DNA of 64,000 nt, taken from NCBI GenBank assembly GCA_964460985.1, contig CAYWQX010000001.1, positions 1 to 64,000 on the forward strand. Direction: 5' to 3'. The position numbers were made by a program, and so were the translations under genes. This document shows, piece after piece, positions 25,572 through 32,755 of this stretch. Position 1 is the stretch's first letter; the number at the start of each line of letters is the position of its first letter. Under the pieces are notes generated by a model. The model was not told the DNA's origin. It made no database searches and was given only the letters and a program-made list of their open reading frames with translations. The stretch comes from CAZABG01 sp964460985. GTDB taxonomy: Bacteria; Chlamydiota; Chlamydiia; Chlamydiales; Parachlamydiaceae.

Positions 25572-26120
25572 TTAGTAGAAATTGTAGTTAACACCAAGCA
25601 CTAAAGCATGGTTGTCATGTTTCTCTTTGCTCTTGAAGAATCTGTAGGACAAGTCTAAATCAACGCAGTCGTTAAGTGGGTACGCAACGCCAGCGATGAG
25701 CTGCCATGCGAAACCGCTTTCTTTGTGGTTGCCTTTTCCAGCTTTCTTTTCAGAAGCATAACCGATACCGCCGCCAACATAAGGCTTGATGCACCAGCAG
25801 TCTAAAGCATCGAACTCATAAAGAGCGTTTACAAGACCTGCGTACAACTGGGTGTTAGCATGTCTGCTGTCACCGTTGTCGTAGTTCTTTCTTACTCTGT
25901 TGTTTCTGTAAGAAAATTCTACTTCAGCTCTGAAACCGTTGCACCATCTGTAACCGGCATCAAGACCTAAAATATAACCAGTCTTGTACTTGTGGTGGTG
26001 ACGTGCGTTAGTTGCCCAGTTAATACCGCCGAAGCCGCCAGCGTAAAAATTGTCAGCTTGGATACCGGAAGTAGCCACGAGGCCTACTAAGGTAACCGCT
26101 AAAACCATAAACTTTTTCAT
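25572..26120 (-). CDS. Opacity-type outer-membrane beta-barrel protein (copy 2)
   Basis: A 182-residue barrel protein. I start at the ATG at 26120, which gives a proper signal peptide (KKFMVLAVTLVGLVATSGIQA); the upstream extension to 26189 would bury it. Strand blocks are FYAGGFGGINWA, FRAEVEFSYRNNR, CIKPYVGGGIGYASEKK, AWQLIAGVAYPL, VDLDLSYRFFKS and the C-terminal ALVLGVNYNFY ending in an aromatic residue for BAM recognition. Two extra Cys pairs (RWCNG, DCWC) could form disulfides, as is usual in chlamydial envelope proteins. Tandem paralog of 24881-25462. Confidence 0.83.
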   Translation of the reverse strand: MKKFMVLAVTLVGLVATSGIQADNFYAGGFGGINWATNARHHHKYKTGYILGLDAGYRWCNGFRAEVEFSYRNNRVRKNYDNGDSRHANTQLYAGLVNALYEFDALDCWCIKPYVGGGIGYASEKKAGKGNHKESGFAWQLIAGVAYPLNDCVDLDLSYRFFKSKEKHDNHALVLGVNYNFY

Positions 26121-26266
26121 ACTACATCCATTTTTAGTGGTTAAGGTTTCTCTCCTCAGATAAGAGAGGTTTGTAGTTTTACTACACATGTCTCTTTTTT
26201 CTCAAATCGAATAAATTGCGTCAAGCATCTAATTTTTTTATCCCCAATTTTTTATACTAAAAAATC
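26121..26266. promoter_or_regulatory. Divergent promoter region, barrel gene and helicase
   Basis: 146 bases between divergent genes. GAGAGAAACCTTAACCA.. on the minus strand forms a leader to the barrel gene, with GGATG close to its ATG, and the AT-rich half near 26205-26260 should hold the helicase promoter. CTCTCCTCAGATAAGAGAGG (26151-26170) is an imperfect inverted repeat that could fold in the barrel gene's leader RNA. No firm -35/-10 pair. Confidence 0.35.
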
Positions 26267-28612
26267 ATGAAAAGTTGGCAAAAATGGTTTCAAAAAAATA
26301 GTCTCAAGCCCCTTTCATTTCAAAAAAAGGCATGGGAAAAAATATCCGCAAAAAAGAGTGGACTCATCATAAGTCCCACAGGTTCAGGGAAAACTTATGC
26401 TGCGTATTTACCTTTATTAGATCAAATCAAAAAAAATCAAGGACTTCAGATTCTTTACATCGCTCCACTTAAAGCGCTCACCCAAAATTTAATTTCTCAA
26501 CTTCAAAAACCGCTCGAAAATTTAGATTTTGAAGTTGAAATTCAGATCAGAACTTCCGATACATCGAGTTCAATGAAACAAAAGCAGCGAAAAAAGCTTC
26601 CGGAAGTGCTTGTCACCACCCCTGAGAGCCTATCACTGCTTCTCAGCTATCCCGAGACAGCTCAGTTGTTTAAAAATTTAAAAGGGGTGATTGTTGATGA
26701 GTGGCATGAGCTAATGGACTCAAAGAGAGGAGTTTATCTACTTTTAGCCCTCTCTTTACTTCCACCGCATCAAAGGTGGGGGCTTACCGCGACTGTCGGC
26801 AACCCAGAACTAGCCCTTGAAATGCTTGTCGGGAGAAATGGAGAGATTGTTCAATCCGAAAACAAATCCAACCTGAGTGTAAGTGTTTTATATCCAAATA
26901 AATTTGAGGAACTTCCCTGGAGTGGAAGAACAGGTCTCAAGTTTGCAGATAAAATTGCAAGTCGTTTAGATCCAAATCGATCCGTTATCATTTTTACAAA
27001 TACACGCATGCAGGCGGAAAGATGGTATGAAGAATTGAAAATTTTAAAAGCTGAAAAAGCTTCTCTTTTAGCTCTACACCACAGTTCAATCGATTTAAAA
27101 AAACGAAAAATTGCTGAGGAAGGTTTAAAAAATGGCACTATACGCTGGGTAATTGCTACAAGCTCTCTTGATCTAGGGGTCGATTTTCCTCTTGTAGAAG
27201 AAGTCATACAAATTGGATCTCCCAAAACCGTAAAACGAATGGTTCAGCGCGGCGGGCGGGCCAAACATCAACCGTTAAATCCAAGCCCGCTTACCATACT
27301 GCCTGTAAATCCCGTTGATCTGATTGAAATTGAAGGACTTCAAGATCTTTACAAAGAGGGTGTCATTGAAACCCCCACCCCCCTCCAACTAAGCTATGAC
27401 ACTCTCATTCAACATTTAACGCTCACAGCTCTTTCAGCCCCTTTTTTAGCGGAAGAAACCTATGAAAGAATTAAAAGGGTTTGGCCCTTCAAAGAGTTAA
27501 AACAAGAAACGTTTGTAGATATATTAAATTTCCTGACGACCGGAGGATCGGCGCTTAAACGCTATCCCGATTTTCATAAATTAAAAGTTGAAAATGGCCT
27601 CTACACAATTACCGACGCAAAATTGGGAAAAAGAATTCGCATGCAAGCAGGGGTTATTCCTTCCCATGCCATGGTTGAGGTTAAATTTGGAAGGGGGCAA
27701 AAGATAGGGGTCGTCGATGAACAATATGTAGCCAAACTAAATCCTGGCGATGTATTTCTCATCGGCGGGAAAAAAGTTGAACTAAAAAATTTAAAAGAGG
27801 GTTTTGCTATCGTTAAGCCCTCCACAAAAACTCAAACCGCCTTTTCATTATGGCAAGGCAACCCTTTAGCCTTGCATACGGAAGTGGGAAGAAAAATAAG
27901 AGAAAAAATTACCTCCTTTTCCTCGCACCCGCTAAAAGACCTTCTTGAAGTGCAAAGAAAGTTATCGCATCTACCTTCTCAAGATGAGTTCTTAGTTGAA
28001 AAAGCGAAAACTTCTGAGGGGTACCACCTCTTCTTTTATCCCTTCGTAAACAGGAAAATTCACCAGGCGCTCGCATCGCTTATTGCCTATCGCCTATCCC
28101 TTCAATCAAAAGGGGTGTTTTTAACAACGATCAATGATCTGGGCTGTGAAATAATTGCGAATAAACCGATCGAGGGAGATCTTAGAAATCTTTTCTCCCT
28201 TGAGCATTTAGGAAGAGATCTTCTGCAGTCATTAAATGTGACCAAAAGCGCTGAAAGACGTTTTAGAGATATCGCTCACATCGGAGGGCTTTTATTTAAA
28301 GGATTTCCGGGGCGGTTCAAATCGGTCAGATCGCTTCAAATGAGCTCAGAGACGCTTTTCAGAGTGATTAAAGAATATGACCCCAATAATATCCTCATTC
28401 ATCAAGCCTATCAAGAGGCTTTATCTGAAGAATTCATGATAGATAACGTAAGAGATTGCCTGGAAGAGATCAATCGTTTAAAATGGGTGGAAAAGACTCT
28501 TAACCGCCTCTCTCCCCTCTCATTGCCTCTTTTTGTAGAATCGGTGGCTGACCATATTTCTTCCGAAACTTTGGATGAACGGGTTGAAAGGCTATTAAAA
28601 AGTTGGACATGA
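26267..28612 (+). CDS. Ligase-associated DEXH-box DNA helicase (Lhr-like)
   Basis: A 781-residue superfamily 2 helicase. Motifs: LSFQKKAWEKI (Q-motif-like), IISPTGSGKTYAAYLPL (Walker A, ~Lys43), TTPESLSLLL, the DEXH box VIVDEWHELMDSKRG, LTATVGN, ATSSLDLGVDF and QRGGRAKHQ (motif VI). DEWH is typical of the Lhr-core branch found beside ATP-dependent ligases, MBL exonucleases and PdeM. The long C-terminal part carries the Lhr winged-helix and beta domains. It likely unwinds DNA 3'-5' in repair. The PdeM gene overlaps the stop (ATGA). Confidence 0.92.
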   Translation: MKSWQKWFQKNSLKPLSFQKKAWEKISAKKSGLIISPTGSGKTYAAYLPLLDQIKKNQGLQILYIAPLKALTQNLISQLQKPLENLDFEVEIQIRTSDTSSSMKQKQRKKLPEVLVTTPESLSLLLSYPETAQLFKNLKGVIVDEWHELMDSKRGVYLLLALSLLPPHQRWGLTATVGNPELALEMLVGRNGEIVQSENKSNLSVSVLYPNKFEELPWSGRTGLKFADKIASRLDPNRSVIIFTNTRMQAERWYEELKILKAEKASLLALHHSSIDLKKRKIAEEGLKNGTIRWVIATSSLDLGVDFPLVEEVIQIGSPKTVKRMVQRGGRAKHQPLNPSPLTILPVNPVDLIEIEGLQDLYKEGVIETPTPLQLSYDTLIQHLTLTALSAPFLAEETYERIKRVWPFKELKQETFVDILNFLTTGGSALKRYPDFHKLKVENGLYTITDAKLGKRIRMQAGVIPSHAMVEVKFGRGQKIGVVDEQYVAKLNPGDVFLIGGKKVELKNLKEGFAIVKPSTKTQTAFSLWQGNPLALHTEVGRKIREKITSFSSHPLKDLLEVQRKLSHLPSQDEFLVEKAKTSEGYHLFFYPFVNRKIHQALASLIAYRLSLQSKGVFLTTINDLGCEIIANKPIEGDLRNLFSLEHLGRDLLQSLNVTKSAERRFRDIAHIGGLLFKGFPGRFKSVRSLQMSSETLFRVIKEYDPNNILIHQAYQEALSEEFMIDNVRDCLEEINRLKWVEKTLNRLSPLSLPLFVESVADHISSETLDERVERLLKSWT

Positions 28613-29235
28613 AAATTAAGCTTGAACAAGAAATTCTTGAACTCTCCCCTCATAAAGTCGTTTTTTGGCCGAAAGAAAAAATAATGTTTTTATCCGATCT
28701 TCATTTAGGAAGATCGGCTGCGCATCAAACGCTTGGCTTAAGCCTTCCAGAAGGGGCCATGGAAGCCGATCTTGAGAAAATTTACACCCTTTCTCAAGGA
28801 TATGAGCGGATTTTGATTGTAGGCGATTTTATTCACCATCCCCTTGGACTTAATGATCGTGTCATCGAGATCGTAGAAAAGTGGATCAAGAAATTACCGG
28901 CTAAACTAGATCTCATTCTTGGAAACCACGATAAAATTCTTAAGAAGAAATTACCGTGGCAAATTGATATTCACGATCATCTAGAGATAGGCCCTTTTCT
29001 CTTTTGCCATGAGCCTTGTCAACATGAGAAATTTGTCTGGGCAGGGCATATCCATCCACTTTGTAAGATTGGACATAAAAGCGAGGTCATAAAGCTCCCC
29101 TGCTTTGCCATTGAGCCGAAATTGGGCCTTCTTCCCGCTTTTGGCAGCATGACAGGCGGCGTCGTCATCAAACCAAGCCGAGAGAAGTCTCTATACGCTC
29201 TCACGCCGAATAAAATCCATTTGGTTACAAACTAA
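28609..29235 (+). CDS. pdeM: Ligase-associated metallophosphoesterase PdeM
   Basis: A 208-residue calcineurin-like phosphoesterase with all metal motifs: FLSDLHLGRSAA (DxH), IVGDFIHHPLG (GDxxH), LILGNHDKIL (GNHD), FCHEP and WAGHIHPLCK (GHxH). Starting at the ATG at 28609 gives an ATGA overlap with the helicase. Proteins of this type are the fourth member of the ligase-associated repair cassette and act as DNA endonucleases or phosphodiesterases. The 3' end overlaps the convergent transporter gene by 11 bases. Confidence 0.88.
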   Translation: MKIKLEQEILELSPHKVVFWPKEKIMFLSDLHLGRSAAHQTLGLSLPEGAMEADLEKIYTLSQGYERILIVGDFIHHPLGLNDRVIEIVEKWIKKLPAKLDLILGNHDKILKKKLPWQIDIHDHLEIGPFLFCHEPCQHEKFVWAGHIHPLCKIGHKSEVIKLPCFAIEPKLGLLPAFGSMTGGVVIKPSREKSLYALTPNKIHLVTN

Positions 29236-30370
29236 GCCCCATCACAAAAAAACCAAATAAAACCAGGAAAAGAAGCGGCAATAACCCCCCTTTAACTTGA
29301 TACACTTTTGATTCAGATTTCCCTTTCCACGACATCATAGCCGGAATCACCCCGAAGAGAAGCACTGCACTGAAACTTCCTGCAAACGTTAATGCGGCCA
29401 AGAAAATATCGGGATTATAAAAGGCTACCACCACAGGCGGGATTACGGTTAATGCGGTTAAAACAATTCTTTTTAACACCGTTTTCTTACCGCCTACCTG
29501 ATCGGATAAAAAATCGAGGACTGATAGTGCATTTCCCATGAAAGAGGTGGTGATGGCAAAAAAGGCAAAAAGAGCAATTAAAGGGGTGATCCAAGAGACA
29601 TGCGCCGCTTTTTCAAGGAGTTCATTAACTGAGATCAAATTTGAACTTTTATCTTCAATCAAACCTAAGATGACAACTTCCCATATAAGATAAATTCCAA
29701 GAGGTATGACGGACCCAAGCAAAATAGATAGTCTAAGCTTTTTTACATCCCTGCCTAAATAACGAACAAGGCTTGGGATCAAGTTGTGAAATCCGAAGGC
29801 GATAATGAGAATCGGTGTAATGTAAAAAGCTTCTTCAACACTCCCCCCTTTTAAATTTTCAATGTCAATCTGCGGAAGTCCTAAAAAAACTAATCCTAGA
29901 TAGCTCAAAACAAGACCCACCATAAATAAGCGGTTAAAATAATCGAGCGCTTTTGTCCCTAAACCCAAAGCAATAAAAAGGGCAGCTGCAAAGAGCGTTG
30001 ATCCTGTATTTGCACTAATTGGTAAATACTTGGCGATCAAGGGGCCTGAGACAGCGGAATAGGCTGTCATTAGAGCATACATTAAAAAAAGCATCAAAAG
30101 AAATACGACCGCTTCACCCAACCGTCCAAAATATTTTCGGGCCATTTCAGCCATGTTGGTTTCGTCCGGGAAACGCAAGGCCACTTCCAAAAGCACAAGG
30201 CCTGCTATCGTCATGTAAAGCCAGCTTAAAAGGAAAGTGATCATTGTGGGAGCAAACCCGGCTTTAACGGTAGAGAGCGGCATCCCAAGCATTCCGGCTC
30301 CGATGCAGCAGCCGGCAATAAGAAGAGTGGCTCCTAGGAGCGATCCTTGGGCTTTGTTTTCGTCGAACAT
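29225..30370 (-). CDS. Aromatic amino acid transporter, TyrP-like (HAAAP family)
   Basis: A 381-residue protein with about 11 membrane helices. The N-terminus GATLLIAGCCIGAGMLGMPL is the conserved first helix with the broken GAGML motif; FGFHNLIPSLVRYLG and FFAITTSFMGNALSVLDFL are also hallmark segments. Chlamydiae encode TyrP homologues. Tyrosine or tryptophan uptake is likely. The start lies 37 bases inside the TrpR-like gene, so the two are co-transcribed, which suggests that the regulator controls aromatic amino acid import. Confidence 0.92.
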   Translation of the reverse strand: MFDENKAQGSLLGATLLIAGCCIGAGMLGMPLSTVKAGFAPTMITFLLSWLYMTIAGLVLLEVALRFPDETNMAEMARKYFGRLGEAVVFLLMLFLMYALMTAYSAVSGPLIAKYLPISANTGSTLFAAALFIALGLGTKALDYFNRLFMVGLVLSYLGLVFLGLPQIDIENLKGGSVEEAFYITPILIIAFGFHNLIPSLVRYLGRDVKKLRLSILLGSVIPLGIYLIWEVVILGLIEDKSSNLISVNELLEKAAHVSWITPLIALFAFFAITTSFMGNALSVLDFLSDQVGGKKTVLKRIVLTALTVIPPVVVAFYNPDIFLAALTFAGSFSAVLLFGVIPAMMSWKGKSESKVYQVKGGLLPLLFLVLFGFFVMGLSL

Positions 30371-30663
30371 AGTATTTTTTTTAATCTTGATTTAGTTTCA
30401 GTTTTTATTTTACGAATGGCTTTGGAACCCGCTGTTACTTGCGAGATAGAATGATTCCCCTCTTCAGCGATTTGCCGGTGAGGCATCTCTTGCAAAAGCT
30501 TTTTAATGACATCGATTCTTTTTTCAATAAGCTCCTTTTCACGATCAGTGAGAAGCAGATCTAAAAGCTGCTTAAGGTCGGCAGGAGCATTAAAATAAAG
30601 TATTAAATCAGCAAATTTCATATTGATGTAATGGTACATCGGTACAACATTTACAGCAATCAA
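30334..30663 (-). CDS. TrpR-like repressor
   Basis: A small helical protein of at most 109 residues. LLLTDREKELIEKRIDVIKKLL, then MPHRQIAEEGNHSISQVTAG and SKAIRK, matches the TrpR core: helix C/D, a helix-turn-helix with I-S-Q-V-T-x-G-S, and the recognition of tryptophan before operator binding. The start is uncertain: a TTG at 30663 has AGGAG three bases upstream (tight), while ATGs at 30639 and 30621 lack good sites. The gene overlaps the TyrP-like transporter downstream, so it may repress its own transcript when Trp is plentiful. Confidence 0.82.
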   Translation of the reverse strand: MIAVNVVPMYHYINMKFADLILYFNAPADLKQLLDLLLTDREKELIEKRIDVIKKLLQEMPHRQIAEEGNHSISQVTAGSKAIRKIKTETKSRLKKILCSTKTKPKDRS

Positions 30664-30716
30664 ATTCTCCTCAGTGAATATTGATTTAAATTAACCCTCT
30701 ATAATAACCTGCATGC

Positions 30717-31289
30717 ATGACACTCACAAATCTTGCTATAGCTGCAGCCCATCAATTTCACGCCGATCCTAATGCTCATTTTATTTGCGAAAGCGAACCT
30801 GTAGGACATTTGCTTTCTGATTTTCTAAACCGTGTTAAGTGGATGCATCCAAACGGCTCTTACAAATTCAATATTAGTGTCTACAATTCTCAACCAACTC
30901 TTGTATGCCAGGGAAAAATTGAAAATTTGGACCGCATGGTTAATGCCATTCGAGAAGTTGCCAAGGAACTTCTCTCATGGAAACCCCTACCCTTTAAATC
31001 CTATCTTGAGGAATCTATCTTTAAAGCTACATATTTTAAAGAGATAAGCCTCTACCTTCCTGAAAGGCAATTTGTCCCATTACAACTCTCCACCAATAAC
31101 ACTCTCAGTGCAGAATCTTTTGCACCCTTTTTTGAAGCCCTTATAAGGCTGAGGAGTGTGCAATCTGTCTTCGATAATGTTTATCTGAAATCTCACCGAA
31201 ATCATCCTTTTATGATCGGCTCCCAAGAATCGATTAATAGCACTCTCAATTTCTTTCGGTTATATTTAGGACACCCCGCTCACCTATGA
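30717..31289 (+). CDS. Unknown protein, first member of a tandem paralog chain
   Basis: A 190-residue soluble protein I cannot assign. It shares layout with the genes at 31414 and 31968: an N-terminal helix (LTNLAIAAAHQF), a middle block with a strand of type F-x-I-x-V (YKFNISVYNSQPTLVCQG) followed by a helix (LDRMVNAIREVAKELLSW), a proline-rich strand block and a C-terminal helix (SINSTLNFFRLYLG). Its stop overlaps the ATG of the next small frame (ATGA). No signal peptide. The first gene after the AT-rich divergent spacer shared with trpR. Confidence 0.7.
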   Translation: MTLTNLAIAAAHQFHADPNAHFICESEPVGHLLSDFLNRVKWMHPNGSYKFNISVYNSQPTLVCQGKIENLDRMVNAIREVAKELLSWKPLPFKSYLEESIFKATYFKEISLYLPERQFVPLQLSTNNTLSAESFAPFFEALIRLRSVQSVFDNVYLKSHRNHPFMIGSQESINSTLNFFRLYLGHPAHL

Positions 31290-31417
31290 CATCGCTTTTT
31301 GAGATTGGCATGGAGAAATACGGCCCTTTCAAATCCATTGAGATCGCGATGTTTAACGGATCGCCTATTCTATCAAACGTTTTTCAGCCTATTCATCCTG
31401 CTAATAAAAAACTATGA
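31286..31417 (+). pseudogene. 43-codon frame, probable remnant of the same paralog family
   Basis: A short frame coupled by ATGA at both ends. It begins MTSLFEIGMEKYG and contains PFKSIEIAMFNGSPILSN, which lines up with the F-x-I-x-V-Y-N-S-x-P-x-L strand of the 190-residue neighbour. It lacks the rest, so an internally deleted copy is the simplest reading. It might still be translated, keeping ribosomes flowing to the next gene. Confidence 0.5.
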
Positions 31418-31971
31418 TATCCCTTTTAGATCTAGGTAAAAAAGCTGTCGATCAATTCTCAACTACTGAGAACTTAAAGTTTCGTTGTCAGAACAACTCG
31501 CAAGCCAAGTTACTTACCATCTTCTTAAATCGAGCTCTTTACCTTCATCCAGGTCAGACACGCTATCCACCTTTTGAATTTCGTGTGTATGTTCTCTATG
31601 TTGTCTGCACCCATAGAATTTATGAAAGAGATCGATTTAAGGAGGCTCTCAATAAGGTGGCTATTCATTTGGCAAGATGGCGTCTCGCAAGCCCTAGCGA
31701 ATTAATCCCTAATAGTGAACGGATTAAATTTCAAGAAGCTCCCTGGAAAGAAAAACCTGTCGTATACATTACGGATCACCCTTTTGGTGCAATGCTAACC
31801 CAGTTTTTTAAAGAATTGTCATCTATCCTTCCTATTCATGATTTGAATGAGGTTGTTTCATTTTTCCCGAATAATCAACAAACAGTAATGGTCGGCCTTC
31901 AAAATCAAGTAGAACAGATGATTGATCTATTTAAAGCTGTAATTGGAACCCCTATTAAAGCATCCTTATGA
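31414..31971 (+). CDS. Unknown protein, tandem paralog
   Basis: A 185-residue protein of the same family: helix (LLDLGKKAVDQFS), strand (PPFEFRVYVLYVV), helix (RFKEALNKVAIHLARW), a VVYITDHPFGAML block and a C-terminal helix (QVEQMIDLFKAVIG). No recognised domain, no signal peptide or membrane segment. Starts with an ATGA overlap to the 43-codon frame and ends with an ATGA overlap to the next gene. Confidence 0.7.
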   Translation: MISLLDLGKKAVDQFSTTENLKFRCQNNSQAKLLTIFLNRALYLHPGQTRYPPFEFRVYVLYVVCTHRIYERDRFKEALNKVAIHLARWRLASPSELIPNSERIKFQEAPWKEKPVVYITDHPFGAMLTQFFKELSSILPIHDLNEVVSFFPNNQQTVMVGLQNQVEQMIDLFKAVIGTPIKASL

Positions 31972-32489
31972 CAGCGACTCACTTGGCTCTAACCGCCGTA
32001 AATATTTGGCAAACACAAAAAAATGAATTTGTAAAAACGCCCGACCCTAAAACAGCCGCAATCGCAGCAGAACTTTTGACTTTGTCAGGCCATTTATACG
32101 GGCTCGAATCCCCTTTTTACTTTCAGGTAGACTTGAGCTCACACTCTTTGAGATACGACGGACCTCCCTTTAAAATTGAAAGATTAAAATTGGCCATCGA
32201 ACAAATGTCTCGTGATCTTCTAGTCTGGAACTCTGCTAAAGAGCGTGTATTTGTTGATCTTACAGCAAAGCCCCCAAAGGTTCGTGAAGAGATGACCCTC
32301 ATTTTTCCCACCGTTGTCAAAAACAGAGAAAATTTTCCCATTCTCATGAAGATGCTTCCCCCAAAACCAGAGTGCCCCGTCGATCTAACCCTGCATTCGA
32401 TTGACATTCTCCTAGCCGGAGAAAAAAGCTCTGTTACTAGAGCGATCCAAATGTTTGAAAACTATCTGAAAATTAATTCTGGACAATAA
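31968..32489 (+). CDS. Unknown protein, tandem paralog
   Basis: A 173-residue member of the same family: ATHLALTAVNIWQ, then SPFYFQVDLSSHSLRYDG, then KIERLKLAIEQMSRDLLVW, and a final helix SSVTRAIQMFENYLK. The repeated pattern of strand plus helix ending in L-x-x-W (LLSW, LARW, LLVW in the three paralogs) links the copies. Function unknown. Last gene of the coupled chain. Confidence 0.7.
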   Translation: MTATHLALTAVNIWQTQKNEFVKTPDPKTAAIAAELLTLSGHLYGLESPFYFQVDLSSHSLRYDGPPFKIERLKLAIEQMSRDLLVWNSAKERVFVDLTAKPPKVREEMTLIFPTVVKNRENFPILMKMLPPKPECPVDLTLHSIDILLAGEKSSVTRAIQMFENYLKINSGQ

Positions 32490-32514
32490 ATTAAGTATTT
32501 AATAACTTAGTTAC

Positions 32515-32562
32515 ATGTCAAAATTGTACTCTGCAGCCCTTTCTTATCGCCGCTGGCGTTAA
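32515..32562 (+). CDS. Mini-ORF 1, 15 codons ending YRRWR
   Basis: ATG at 32515 encodes MSKLYSAALSYRRWR and stop TAA. No clear ribosome binding site. It ends with the same base string (TCGCCGCT...GGCG then TAA) as mini-ORF 2 some 140 bases on, and is followed by a T-rich stretch (32573-32590). It may be a leader peptide or a short functional peptide; translation is unproven. Confidence 0.35.
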   Translation: MSKLYSAALSYRRWR

Positions 32563-32611
32563 TCTTTTTAAGTCCTTTTTTTATTTTTTTTAACATTCAA
32601 TAGAGGTTTTT

Positions 32612-32704
32612 ATGAGTTCAACCAGCTCATGTTGTAGTTTTAGTTTTGTATTAGTTTCTTCTCAATCCTACCGTCTCTCTCATTCTCGCCGCTACTGGCG
32701 CTAA
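32612..32704 (+). CDS. Mini-ORF 2, 30 codons ending SRRYWR
   Basis: ATG at 32612, with AGAGG about six bases upstream (32602-32606), encodes a 30-residue peptide: MSSTSSCCSFSFVLVSS then QSYRLSHSRRYWR. It is Ser-rich with a basic-aromatic tail that repeats that of mini-ORF 1 with one extra Tyr. A T-run (32720-32727) follows the stop. Unrelated to any family I know. The good ribosome binding site makes translation plausible. Confidence 0.42.
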   Translation: MSSTSSCCSFSFVLVSSQSYRLSHSRRYWR

Positions 32705-32755
32705 AACTACTGCCCCCTATTTTTTTTAAACAAATTTATAAAAGGTAAATTATTT

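Noticed and set aside
32547..32590. Mini-ORF 1 end plus T tract as a rho-independent terminator
   Set aside because: The CGCC/GGCG stem has only four pairs and the T-run starts some 15 bases later, so it is not a standard terminator; kept only as a repeated unit.
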